DNA of 64,000 nucleotides from Narthecium ossifragum (Eukaryota > Streptophyta > Magnoliopsida > Dioscoreales > Nartheciaceae): NCBI GenBank assembly GCA_963920575.1, contig OY986969.1:10001-74000 (forward strand). Direction: 5' to 3'. The notes below the pieces were generated by a model that had not been told where the DNA came from, did not search any database, and saw only the letters and a list, made by a program, of their open reading frames with translations. The translations under genes and the position numbers were made by a program. The stretch's first letter is position 1. Each line of letters begins with the position of its first letter. This document shows, piece by piece, positions 22,453 to 35,200 of this stretch.

Positions 22453-24214
22453 TGACAGAGCCCAGAAAGTGTCGTGGCTTAATGAGTCTATTCAAAATTA
22501 GAAATTTATATACCGAACTTCTGACTAACTACTTTGGGGTAGCTAGCGGCGAGTCCGGGTCGAATCTACAGGAAATGCGTATGGAAATAACTAAACTACT
22601 AGGCCTAGTTTAAGTGTTCCTACAAGGATAACAAAAGAGATGATATTTTTGGGTTTAAGGATAAGATAACTAAGAAAGCATGTAAGCGATTCAATGGATA
22701 GAGAGAGGTCATAGGGAATCCCAATCCGAATTAAGCTCAATCATAGCTTTCTAATGGATCAAGATGTGCAATCCTGTCGAGGCACTATAATGTCGACTAC
22801 CTTGCGACAAGCAAGGATCATCGCTAACGAGAGATTGGGTTAGGATCGTCTCGTCGCATGACACGGGGTTGTACAGAATCGGGTATTGAATCGAGGTGGT
22901 TCTAGCACCTCGCATCCAATAAACTAGAAAGATAGAATGGAGGCTAGGCTAGATGTGGATTGGGGTGGTTCTAGCACCTACAAGTCCTAACCTAGAGCTA
23001 ATACTCCCTTAGACATGAGTGGTTATGGTTCTAGCATAATCCTACACATTGGGAAATATCAACAAACATCATCCAAGCGTAGGGTTCTAGTCTATGCAAT
23101 AGAATGAGATCCACAATTCAACATTGGAATCCAACTACAAAGATAAGATAGATGCTAGGCTAGATGTGGATTGGAGTGGTTCTAGCACAACCAAATCCCT
23201 AACCTAGAGCCAAGACTCCCTTAGACACGAGTGGCCATGGTTCTAGCACAACCTACTCATTGAGAAGTAAAAGCAAACACCTATTGGGCACAAGGTTCTA
23301 ACTTATGCTAACCAAGGAATCCATCCATCCAACAATAGAAACCATTACAAAGATATATATAAGTGAAGAATAAATCCATACAACTTATCTCAATAAGGAT
23401 TACAAGATCTAAAACCAAAGAAAACTACAAAGGGAACCTAAAACATCATGGTATTCCACTAAGATAGAGGATTAGCTACTCATCTTCAAGGTTGGAGATG
23501 TGGAGGAGAGTTGGATCATCCTTCTCTTCTTCAATCCCTTCCCTCTTGGATGAGAGCTCCCTCTCTCCCAAGCTAGGGTTGCCCCTTTCCTTGGCCTCAA
23601 GCCCTCCAAAAGAATCCCCTAGATCTCCCCAAAGGGGTCTATTTATAGGCCCAAGAAGCCCCTCTACCCAGATTAAATCAAGGCCATTGATTTGGGCCAG
23701 CTGACATGATCAGATCGCTCATAATCCGCTATTTTCTACGTCTGATCGATCCTCCCCCCTGTGCAGATCGATCATCTTAAAAGAAAGCTACTGACTTTTC
23801 TGTGAGACAGATGATCGATCGGGTGGATCGATCATCTCGCTCTGCATTCTTGCATTATAGCGATTTCTTTCTATTTTTCTGTATTGATGCAGCCGAAATC
23901 TCTCAAAACTCAAAACATGAAAGTTATAGATCTTTTTCTTCCCGTTCCACAGCATCTTAAATCATCCCAATCAGAGTTTTGATACAAAAGTTATGCCCAA
24001 ATTACTAGCTGCTGTCTTCAAGACTGGTCTTTGAGGATATCATCATTTTGGTTCTGAAAAGTGTCTTAATGAGTCGTTTAAGCTCCAGATTCGATCTAAC
24101 CATGTTTAAGGGCTCTTGTACCTGAAATGACATAAGGGATATTAGTAGAGCATTGCTTGGAGGCTAACAAGGCTAAGTTAATGGGGTGATTTATGCACTT
24201 TTCAAGTCTTATCA
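22453..24214 (-). repeat. Tat-like 3' LTR, minus strand
   Basis: The right border at 24214 reads on the minus strand as polypurine tract then TGATAAG, as in the 13820-21008 element. The left end (22453-22620 reversed) aligns with that element's LTR 3' end, sharing 'tataaatttcta' and 'cgacacttt'. It contains a 211-bp tandem duplication at 22943-23364 and GATCGATC-rich sequence at 23703-23850. Only this LTR is present; the 5' part of the element is missing. Confidence 0.65.
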
Positions 24215-25480
24215 CACCCCCCAACTTAAACTTTGCTAGTCCTCGAGCAAAGCCCGAAGGGAAAGAAAAACAAAGGTAAGTAAAAACATGAAGGAAAACT
24301 AACTACAATTATTCCACCAGCATTTCATCATTCTCATCATCTTGGTTCATTTGCAATCAATTTCCATCTACATATCCAATGAAGATTAAAAATGCACAAC
24401 ACCCTCCTTCGAGTCAAGCACAAGTAAAGATGAAGTGAATGTATGATACAAGTAACATTCTTCAAACACTTCAAGACACTTGATAAAGATTAAAACACAC
24501 CTCGGCAATCCGTGTAGTGAAATGTATGATACAAGTAATCGGGGTCTCATAGTTATCCAAGTAGGGTTCCACTCAAGATAAGTCATCCTCGGCAAGACAC
24601 ATCAATCAAAGAAATGACAAGTTTTATCGGCAACTCTAATCTTTTTTTTTCTTTTTTTTTCACTCTTTTTTTTTGGAAGAATAGAGCTTGTGATCGTGCA
24701 ATGTCATGATCCCTTAGACTTTCTACTAGATCCATGTAGTAAGATTTGGGTCAGTGGCTCCCAAGTCAGCTGACCTAAGGGCACTAGGTGTTGAGACACC
24801 CCTCGGACTTAATCTCCCGAACCTAGCAGTCCACAAATCACAACTAATCAACAAGCCTTTATTCAACTACTAACATGATCGTGCAATGCCTTGATCCCTT
24901 AAGCTTTCTATTAGGCCCATGTAATGAGCTTTAGGTCAATGACTCCCAAGCCAAATGACTTTAAGGCATTAGGTGTTAAGGCACCACACAGACTTAATTA
25001 CTCGAACCTAGAAGACTATGAATTAAGGCTAGTCAACAAAAAATTATTCACTTGGTTCTTGGCCTCTACATGGCTTCGAACCCTACTACAAGTCATCTCA
25101 ATTGAATGTAAAATGCCTAAGATTCCCAATCTATCATGGTTCCCCACTCAAACACTACTTGACCTCTCATACAAGTGTAAGTGCACGAGTGAAGTGGATC
25201 ACCTAAATGTCCTTAATACAGAGCAAGCAGAATTAAAGTATGAGAAAAACACTACTCATGGAGCGATTCACTAAACTTTATAAGGCATGAAAATTTAGAT
25301 GGGTTGTGCAAGAATCCTCCACATTGGCATAAAAATGAAAAAATTTCGCACATTCACCAAATCAAATAAAACTGTAACTAAATGCAGGTCAACACAGGTT
25401 ATCTAGACATGATAAAATCATACCCCCCAACTTAAACGGGATTGTCCTCAAGCACGAGTGAAGGGTAAAGGAAAGAGATA
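24215..25480 (-). mobile_element. Truncated Tat-like element, 3' internal part
   Basis: The minus-strand polypurine tract (24215-24228) is followed by the conserved 'ctttgctcgaggactagcaaa' neighbour. A 185-bp tandem duplication lies at 24692-24876 and 24877-25061. A second polypurine-like motif, reversed 'ttaagttggggggtatg', lies near 25422-25440. The same two-tract layout occurs in the 13820-21008 element. The right boundary near 25480 is approximate. Confidence 0.6.
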
Positions 25481-26543
25481 ATTCCACACTTTATCCCCAA
25501 ACATACTTTCCTTATTCCAAGTAATCATTACAAAGTTATTCTCACTCTTCACTCTACTTTTTCCTTATTTCAAGTAATCATTATAAAGTTATTCCCAAAA
25601 CCAGGAATAAAGTCCCTTAACCCGGAATAAAGTTATTTCCATACCAAATGAAGTATTTTGTGTCCTAGTCCTTCCTAAGAAACGCTTCCGAATATTGCTC
25701 TAGACCCGGGACAAATATTACCTCTGAATCCCATTTAGGGAGGAAAAACTCTGTACAAGTTCAAGATCACATGATTTTTGGTTTAAAATATTGATGGTCT
25801 GGATATTTTAAAGTTTTAGTGAATTTTATTATTTGAGGGGATGCCATTTCTCTAATCCATCTGACCAAAGTTCGAAGCTATAGGTAGTCCTCTTTTGTCT
25901 TTTCTGGAACAACAAGTTTATGACGTTCACTCTTTCAAATCTTTGGACTTGCTGTAAAGAAAGGCTTGAAACATTATGATTCCATGTTGATCATGGAGAA
26001 ATTATTTTTTTCCTTTCTTCCATACTTTCTTCGATGTTTCAAAGAATCAACACAAAGAACAGATTATGTTCATCCTATCACTTGTACTGATGTAGCAGGT
26101 AGAATAAGAGTTGACTCACGTTCTCACAACGATTTTATCCATTTAAGGAACAGATTTATCCACTTAAGTAACATATTTCTATCGTTGCTATAAACACAGA
26201 ATATTGTAGTGTGTGAACAATTGACTATTAATTTAGACTTTAACCTGTGTGACTTATTAAAATATGATTGTTTGGCAATAATAGCAGTTCTGCTTTAAGT
26301 ACTCTTCCGGTCACATAGTTTCTGTTTGGTTGATTGGAGTAGCCTATGCTATAGCTTACTTATGACCTTTTTATTTCTGGTTTTAATTTGACCCTCCCTC
26401 CCTCTAACTACCTAGTTTTAACTAACTCTCTCTCCCCACCCTCCCTCCCTCTCTCGATAACTAACTAACTACTGTTATGTCATAAATTCTTTGATGCGTG
26501 TTAGTTAAGCAGAGCTAATTGTGTGACAAGTGGTTTGACTTTT
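25481..26543. other. Intergenic / decayed gene flank
   Basis: Contains two ~60-bp similar stretches around 'ccttattccaagtaatcattacaaagttattc' (25508 and 25561). Upstream exons of the TCAB1-like relic would be expected here, but I could not recognise any. A short CT-rich tract lies at 26395-26460. Confidence 0.35.
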
Positions 26544-26995
26544 ATTCTTTTGGACAATATGAGTAGATTGTACAGATCATCGGAATTCACAAACCAGAGT
26601 ATCATTCGACATTGAGCCTTTTGGTAGACACCTTGGCACAGGTGGCCAGGTATTAACCTAATTTTATGAGCTGGTTGTATCATAGTCATTCTTATTAGCC
26701 CAAGTCATAATAGATTGTTCTTCCAGAATGGCCTAATCCACATATATGACCTTCAAGATGGACAGTGGGTAACGGGATTTAGTGTTGCATCTGCTATAAT
26801 CTTGTTATCCTTAAACCGGAGATGGAAGAATATATATATATATATATAAACTTTTACCTTTCTATTGTTGATCTTTTCTTTCAGATAGTGTTAATGGTTT
26901 CTCTTTCCATCCATATCTGCCATTGGCTGTATCGTCATCTGGAAATCGAAGATATAGCATACCTGACAATTTGGAGGAGAGATTGAACTTGAGAG
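26544..26995 (+). pseudogene. TCAB1/WRAP53-like WD40 protein, pseudogene fragment
   Basis: TCAB1 (WRAP53) is the WD40 protein that takes telomerase and scaRNAs to Cajal bodies. Three consecutive exons of its C-terminal region are recognisable. About 26544-26649 encodes LYRSSEFTNQ then, after a frame change, FDIEPFGRHLGTGGQ. 26727-26793 encodes NGLIHIYDLQDGQWVTGF. 26885-26995 encodes NGFSFHPYLPLAVSSSGNRR. Breaks: two bases appear lost between 'accag' and 'gtatcattc' in the first exon, and the second exon is followed by CT instead of the GT donor. Upstream exons and the expected last exon (ending near CVSVWSF in plant relatives) were not found. The family call rests on these motifs, not on alignment. 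Confidence 0.72.
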
Positions 26996-27760
26996 GTATG
27001 ATCTATTAATCTGCATGCTGTAAAATGCTATCTCGAGCAAGTAATACTCTTGTGTTCTCATGTGACAGATTTAAAGATATACTTCAAAATTTTCAAAGTG
27101 TAGTTTGTTATATGTTAAGAAATATGTGGTTGTTTTGTGCTAGATTTGGCTTAGTAAATGTATACAGTTCATGATCTTATTAAAGCTTCTTAGAATGAGT
27201 CACTTTTAATAGTAAGTTGCAGCAAATGCTAATGGCTTGCATTCTTATGATCAATATATGATTTCATATACCTAATTGATGATTTTTGCTTTAGTAGCTA
27301 AGTTGTTAAAATAGATTCAAAATGTTTTCGTCATACTTTGTGAGTCTAAGTAGTTCTTTTGTTACTGACTCTATAGTATTTTTTTTGTTGTTTAAGCCAT
27401 GGTGAGAACAAGAGGTTTAAAAAGAAAAGCCATAGTTCGTGACAAGGAGCCAGTTACCGTTGAATCCTCGGTAGAAAACTCGAATGCAGAAAGTTCGAGA
27501 ATCGTAGACGAGAGCTCCACTAGCGATAGATGTTGCAACTTTCTATTAGTTTTCTGTCAAGCAAATTTCCATATTTTTCTTTCATGCAATAAGTTAACTA
27601 AATGAATGGCTTCATTCTGACTATGACTCAGAAATCATGTTTGTATTCAAAGAAATCATGTTTGCATTTGGAGGAGTTCACTACAGTATCTTCTCTTCAT
27701 TTGTTGACATATCTGTTCATGAAATAGCATGATTTAGGATCAATTATGTTCCCCGAAGCC
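26996..27760. other. Intergenic; possible isolated first exon
   Basis: An ATG at 27399 opens a short frame (MVRTRGLKRKAI..., about 45 Ser/Glu-rich residues before it turns into AT-rich sequence). This looks like the start of a basic nuclear protein or transposon-derived protein, but I cannot identify it. Confidence 0.25.
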
Positions 27761-28010
27761 TGAACCCTAACAAACCCTGAACCCTAATAAACCCCAAAAC
27801 CCTAAAACCCCAAAACCCTAAAACTCTAAAGCCCTAAAACCCTAAACCCTAAAACCTAAACCCTAAACCCCACAAACCCCAAACCCCCCAACCCCCAAAC
27901 CCCCAACCCTAATCCCTAATCCCTAAACCCTAAAACCTTAAAACCCCAAACCCTAAAACCTTAAAACCCTAAACCCTAAACTGCTAACCCCAAAACCCTA
28001 AACCCTAAAC
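27761..28010 (+). repeat. Interstitial telomeric repeat (CCCTAAA-type)
   Basis: About 250 bp of degenerate CCCTAAA units with variants (CCCCAAA, CCCTAAT, CCTTAAA). This is the C-rich strand of the plant telomere repeat TTTAGGG. It sits ~770 bp right of the TCAB1-like relic. Degeneracy suggests an old array rather than a recent telomere fusion. Confidence 0.9.
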
Positions 28011-29257
28011 TCCATCCTACAAAGAATCAACATTAACGATAAGTTAAAAGTATCTGATGTAGGACCACACCAAAAGATAATGAAGTAGAAGGGAGAGGGA
28101 GGAGAGAGAGAAGAAGAAGAAGCTTAGAAGAGAATAATGGAGGAAGAAGAAGAAATCAAGAAAGCATCATCTAGCCGTCGTCAATAATCATCAATAATCC
28201 AAGAGAAACTAGGGTTTCCCCTTATATATGGGTGGAAACCACAATTGACTCAACCAATTGCATGAACCAGACTCAAACTCAAATAGTAACTAAGAAACAG
28301 ACTCGAAATCAAAAGCAAATAAGGACTCAAAATGAAATAAGTAATCCAAGTAGACTCAACTATCATTTATCCACAAGGAAAAAGACTGGACCACTGTCTG
28401 TATCGAGTTGAGACTCGTCTGGGCTACCCACTGGCTCTGGTGTCCGCACTAGTATCAAGAACCCAGAATAGTGTCACCATGAGGAGGGAAAGGATAGCAT
28501 CACCTTGGCGGCCAGGACGCTACGTGGGCTAGGGTTTGGGTAAGTCCCATCTTGGAGATGAGCTTATTCGCCATGGCCTCGACCTCCCCAGCTCTTGCCC
28601 ACTCGAAATCCATCAAATCTGAACAAGGATGAGGCCGAAAAGGCGTAGGCAGTGAGTTTACCGTTGGTGGGGGGCCTCTGTCGCTTGGATCCTATGGGCC
28701 ATTTTGATATAAGCAAATGGGTCTATCAAGAGTAGTAGTCTTAGGCCGAACCCGATAACTAGCCCCATACAAAACCCATTAACTTCCATTTGGCCCTGGT
28801 GTCTGTGATTAAGTTCAAGGTACAGTTTATTTGTCACTCTTAGTAGACGGTACATGACGAAGCTCTTTGTCCAAATAGTTTGTGGGCACCTTTGTTCATC
28901 AAACCCACTGTCCACTGTTGAGTGCTATGCTTGTATATATGCTATTGGGAGTTCAATTTTCGGAGGGCTGGCATCTGCTATTTGGGAGTTCAATCTTTTG
29001 TACATGCTTTTGAGGACGGTACGAGACAACGTGCCTCTGCCGTTTGTGGTTAGTGGTTTGCCCAGTTGAAATGGGTTTTTTTATCAAAAAAAATACTGGT
29101 ATCATATGTTTGAGGCATACATGCCTTTTACCAAATCCATGAGTAAATGTTTTCCACATGACAGTACATGGATCCAGTGAGTAGCATCCCGTGGTGATGG
29201 GGATCCAATGATATACAGATATTACCTACGACAGGATTTTCAGAAATAGAAAACTAT
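28011..29257. other. Intergenic; transposon-like fragments
   Basis: 28080-28160 is GA-rich. 28200-28240 contains 'ccccttatatatggg', which reads as a TATA-like box on the minus strand, so part of this may be a reversed LTR. The stretch ending near 29090 terminates in 'tttttatcaaaaaaaa', a possible retroposon tail. No gene is supported. Confidence 0.3.
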
Positions 29258-32200
29258 TTATACAGCAGGCATGGAAGTAGAAAGGACTACATATGCCAGG
29301 TACTGAAGTGCATCCTGGATCTTGTCCAGGGCAGTGGTTCGATCGGCACAGAGGTGGTCGGAGATGGCTTTTGCTTTTTCTTGGACCAAGTTATGAGGAA
29401 GTCCGCCATTTGTTTCAGACGATGTGCTATGTATTGCAGCCAAATAAGCATCCATGATGTCAGAGATACCTGGAAAACATGTAGACTTAGGGCCCGTTTA
29501 GATTGAAGATAACATAAGTTACGCAAACATTAAATATAGTTACGTAGAATTTAAAGAAAAGTGTTTGGATGCATAAACATGATTTACGCATGCTTATCCT
29601 CAATCCAAACAGGCCCTTAGCATCTAACAAGATGACCTCAATGATTGAAAGATACGTTGTTGACTACCACATAATCCTTATCCAAGCAATGTTCCCAAAA
29701 TAACACGCAAAGCATGTCATATTCCCTTGCAATTCTCTTGTTTATCTTAGTCATGCAAAAAGCGATGTGCTTTCATGACAATTCCCTCACATCATATTAA
29801 CAAAATCCTCTGCCCAAATTTTGGGAGAGAAATACGTGAACAAAAAAGTACTGCATGGCAATGTAAAATCTATCCCTGCTTTGGCAAAGGGACATAAACA
29901 AGCCAACTTTAGCAGGCTTGGGTCTGCTTGACTTGGCTTGGTGTGCTATCAAGCCAACTCAAACTTCATTCCTTTTTTACCATGATATTTAGCTTAAACC
30001 GAGAACAATCCGAAGAATGGCACATGTGATCAGTTCACTCACTTCAGAGACAGGTAGCCCTATCATACATTCCACTAGCCATAATGATTATGGATTTAAG
30101 CACATCACCTTCTTTCACTATTATCTTATTCCCTTCACTAGACTTTTTAGGGTCTGATGAAACTTGAACAGATCCTTCTTCATGGCAAAGAAACCCGCAA
30201 GAAGTCTGAGCTATGAACCAACGTTAGGGGTTTCATAGCAAGTCCCTCTGACACCCGAGTTGAACAGGGTAGTCATTCAGCACCCCACATGCATGGTGAA
30301 TATGTGATTCTCCCCTCGGATTATAAACCAGTTCTTGAGATGAGAAATAATAGGCCGATATGCGTTTATGGCTGTACTTGTTGGTGTGCATGTGCATAAA
30401 GTTCCATCAAAACAAGAAAGCAAACCAAATTGCGATCACAGAACAAGAGAGGAGACTTTTGAAGATCTGCATCTATCACTAAGCAGTTACTGTTTAGACA
30501 GTTAAATTATTTTGCAGAAATTAAATCAGAAGCAAAGAAAGCACCTGTGACAAAACTGTCCGAAACAGCTTCCACATCTCCTGACATGGACTGAACTTTG
30601 GATCTAATCATCTTAGCTTTCAAAATAGAGTCCTCAGGCCAATCAATTTCCATATTCTTTATTTCTCCCTCTTCACTCTTCAATCTGTTCGCTTTTGAGA
30701 TGATTGACTTTCCGAGCATCAAAAGTTGAGACACTGCAACGCAGCAAAGTTCTGAGAGTCTCTGTAGAAGAATATAACTCCTTGAGCCCAGAGCAATGTA
30801 GGTCAAAGAACAAAATCAGCTCCTAGTTATTAGCATACATGAACTCCCTCTGCACGAACAGACTCAAGTCTATCACTAGTTCGTTGAACTATTTCAATGT
30901 CAGGAAGCCCCCCCAGTGCAGCTGCAAACCTGCATATATTTTTCTCAAGTTTCAGAATAAATTGTATAGAAGTCATCACAGTTAAAAGCAGCATCTAAAA
31001 GATAGATGGGGCTTCAAAATGAAGGTAAGAGTCGAATTTCAACCGAACAATTCCAAATGACCTGTCGCACCTTATGGCTGGAATTTGCAAAGAAGTTAAG
31101 AATTTAAAGATGCAACGGTCTACAACATGTGAAACTACAAAATTCTAGACCTAGTACGCAACAACAACAAACCCAAACATATACAAGCTGTGGAATGCGA
31201 CGTGTAGTGCTGCTGGTGAACTCCAAGAGGGGGTTGTTTTCACTCCAGCGAGAGATAGCTGCATAGACCCAATCAACGATTGGTAACTCGAAGAGGCGCC
31301 GCTGGTCGCGGGCGAGATATCCATGTCCAGCAGGGATTGAATGTACTGTCAGCCGGAGATGTGGTGAGGTGTGTGGAGTGCCCATTTGGGACCTAGGGTG
31401 CGTCAGTTCATGTGAGCGGTGATCCATCGAACAAGAGACACATTATGGCGCTACTGCGTCTTCTTAGATAGAGAATGTCCAAGTTGTGGGGCTGAAGATG
31501 AAACTGCAGTCAGGCAGTGCTCCAAACAAAACTGAATCTATTAAACAGAGATAGAACTCGAAGAGACGGTTGCAACAGCTCAGAAATCATCGAAAACGGA
31601 TTATCGGAGCTCAAGTTATGGGCATTTGAAGGTTCAAGTGCACCATAGCTTAAACTGCTCCGCACCGCGCATGTTAGCAGACACGTGCGTGGTTGCTAAC
31701 GTGCACCGCGCACAGTGCATCATCTTCCCCCAACCCGAGCTCGACGGAGCTCTCGCGTCTCACTAAAGCTCCGTCGGAGACCATCCAAACGGCATTTAAG
31801 CACTAGAGAAACACCACGAAGGAGAGGGAAACTTGCTCGCCGCCTCTAGCACAAGATTCCAAGGGAGATCGACGGCCATGGCTAGAGAAAAGCCAGCCGG
31901 ATCCTTGCCGGAATCCATGGCGGGATGGAAAGAGATGGGGTTTTCCGACATGGAAAACACCAAAAAAAATTGGGGAGATGCCTGGGACCTGTGGGTCATG
32001 TGGTATCTGCAGCCGGAGTGTCAGTGGACCCATCAAAGGTCAAGGCAGTCTTCCAATGGCAAAGACCGAAGACTGTATTTTAAGTCCACAGTTTCCTTGG
32101 ACTAGCAGGCTATTACATGCGGTTTATCCAAGATTTCTCATGGATTGCCGCTCCGATGACGCAGCTCACCAGGAAGGGCAAATCGGGAGAAATCTTGGAT

Positions 32201-35200
32201 AAACCGCATTTAATAACCTGCTAGTCCAAGGTCTTTGCCACTGCAAAACTGCCTTGACCTTTGATGGGTACACTGACACTCCGGCTGCAGATACCACATG
32301 ACCCACATGACATACTACATTAAGATCAAAAAAGACTATCTACTAGGCCGTAGTAAATTATTTGCACTACACACTTGATTATCATACTTGCATAGCCACT
32401 TAAACTCCTCTTAGCCACATTTGGGCAAGAGCACATTGGAAAACCGCCAACATATTTTTGTTGAGTGCACCTTGATAACTGAACTTTGCTTCAGTCCCTC
32501 AATAAATGAGAGAATATGAGAATATCCACGTGATTACTATTGTTTCCAAAGTAATTGCTAGTAAGAAATTCCAATATTTGCAAATTATGATGTGTCTGAT
32601 TCAATTATTGTCAGTTTAGCAGGGAATAATGGAAGGAATGACATCACAGAATATTCCCAAGCATATCCAGTCACACGAAGTCAGTTCGATGAGCTGTCAT
32701 TTTCCTGGATTTAGCTTAATCCACTCAATCACCACTCTAGAAGCAACTAAACCTAAGTGAGTTGAGAATGTAACAATGCCATGCATAGTTTCATGACGCC
32801 TTGAGGTTCATATTATGATGCCTGAGAGGCATTCCCCTTTCCTATCTGTAGAACTGATAATGTCTGTACCTATAGTTGAGTTCAATGGAACTAAGGTAGT
32901 CCCCAAAATTGTCCCATAAAATCCCACACCCACAAAACCTATAGTCTTGTTTGGTTATAGGCTTATATCTTAGGGTGAAAAGAAGGTTTGGAAAAGCAAA
33001 ATCAGGTTTTAGTAAAAGAAGGATTCTCTAGCGTTTTCAATAAAACCTGGTTCTGAGGTTTTAGTGCAAACTCAAGCTTTAGCATATGTAACAAAACTAT
33101 TATTTTTGTTCTTTTCCAAAAACCTGGGTTTAAAACACAGTTTGCACGGCAATGCAACCTAACAGCCACAACGAGCTTTCTACTAAACCCACCTTGTCAC
33201 ATCTACTTATCTTGGAATAGACCAAAAACTGCCACCTAGAATACCCAGTGACACCTTTTACCCCTGCATCAAAACTTGCAAAATTTAGGTGCTCCTAGTT
33301 TTATTTGTATTTCAAAGCAAAGGCTAGACTGTATCAATAAATGTCACCTCCCAAGTCATCAGTCATGAATAAATGAAGTTTCAACGCATAAAACGTGCAA
33401 TCAAGACATAAGAGATATCAATGATGGCAATGGTTAGGATTGCAATATGACATTTGGATTCAAGCACGAGGCAATGTCCTCAAGCTACATAAAGGGAGAC
33501 ACTAAGAATGAAAAGTTGGGTTCGCAAAAACTATTACCCTGCAGCCATATCAGCAGCTTTCTTGACGCTCGAGTCCCGCAAAATGTTCATCTCCATCCCA
33601 CTACCATAATCTGCTGTCTCGACATTCTTTCCTTTATCCAGGTCTACTCCATTTGCATCAAATTCAGAATTCAAACTAAATATTTGCTGCACTTCTTTTA
33701 GCTTTCCATCATAAATAGACTTTTGCTCTGATAATAGCTTCACTTTTCTCCTATTAAATAATAGTGCATAATGGTTTGACAATGCTTCCAGTTCCTGGCC
33801 AAGATCATGTAAAGTCTTGAGCAATCCTACCAATAAACATGAAAAATGGGTAAGCTATTCCTGAATAAAGAGCAATACCTCAAGCTGATCAGGGCCTCCA
33901 TAAATATAAAAGCATCTATCAAATGTAACTTCGTCGAACTGCTCATCGGCTTGTTGGTAAAGTTCCTTCTGACTTTTCTCCAATTCGACACCTGTCTCCA
34001 TGATAAGCATTTCCATAGTCTCTTTACCAACTCGCTCAAGCACTTGCATCCCTTTTGTAGTAATAGACTTTCCAGTCTGTAAGTAAGAGCTGAAAATTAG
34101 TCCATTAATCGAGCAAAAAAAGAAATAAGAAAGGGTGGGACGAAACGACTCCAAATCTACCTCTATAATAGATGGGGCAACAAAGCTGGCTTTTGCCGGA
34201 AGCCCAACATGCTGAATAGAATCAGCAAGATTTACAGCAGAATCCTCAAGTCTGACAACATCAGCTATCATATTAGAAGTTTAGAACTGAATCGTGAATC
34301 GTGCTGGATTAGAAGGATATTACATCTTAGAGAAGGATTGATAGTAGAACATTATAGGACAAAGTAAAAGTGCCAAACACATCATAGAGCTACTGTGCAC
34401 ACATACTTCTGTACTAGGTTTGAGCCTCCCTTCCAAGCACTTCCTAACGCACTCCAAGCTCCAGAAGCAAGGCTTTCAACTGAACTATCAATAACCTTGA
34501 GACCCTGTACAGCATGAAGACATCATTGTTAGGTAGACAACACCCGCAAACGAATTGTCAAAATAAAGCACGAAATGATCAAGTACCCTGTGGTCCTATA
34601 AGAGTTGCAATGATAAAACAACTCCAGATTGATAAGTTAGGAGATATTCATGCGCAGGCACGTCTAAAAATAATCAACTTGGGCCCAAATGATCGAACCT
34701 GACCAAATACAGAATCCTCACTGGCCTTCTCCAATCTATCAAGAGCAGACTTGCGGAGACTGTCTCCCCCTCCCTCGGCATCATCCTCTCCTTCGGCCGT
34801 GGAGGCCTCGGGTTTTGCTTCGTCTTCCGACTCAGGAGCAACGGCTTGCATATCTGCGATGCCTTTGGCTGCACTCCGAGCAACAGCGGCCGCCTGATCT
34901 CAGAATGGGGACAGGCCAAGGGAAACGAAAGGCAAAAAAAAAAAATGAGATCCACACTCTGATAACAGCCATGTAGATATACAAACGCATCAGAGATCTA
35001 AGGTTTGCAAGACCCGTGAGAGGGTGAAATAATGTGGTAACATTCATAATCAGATAGATGCAATTGGGTAAGAGCAAACCCTACTTCACAGATGAAAGGG
35101 GGATAAAACAGTCGGTTAGAGATGAGAGAACAATACATTTCGAGAGATCTCTTCCGCCGCCAAGCTAGCAGCCTTTTGAAAATCTGAGATTACGGAGAGA

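Noticed and set aside
28653..29090. Possible SINE or LINE ending in an A-rich tail
   Set aside because: No promoter boxes, no target duplication and no conserved domain could be seen, so it was left as unassigned.
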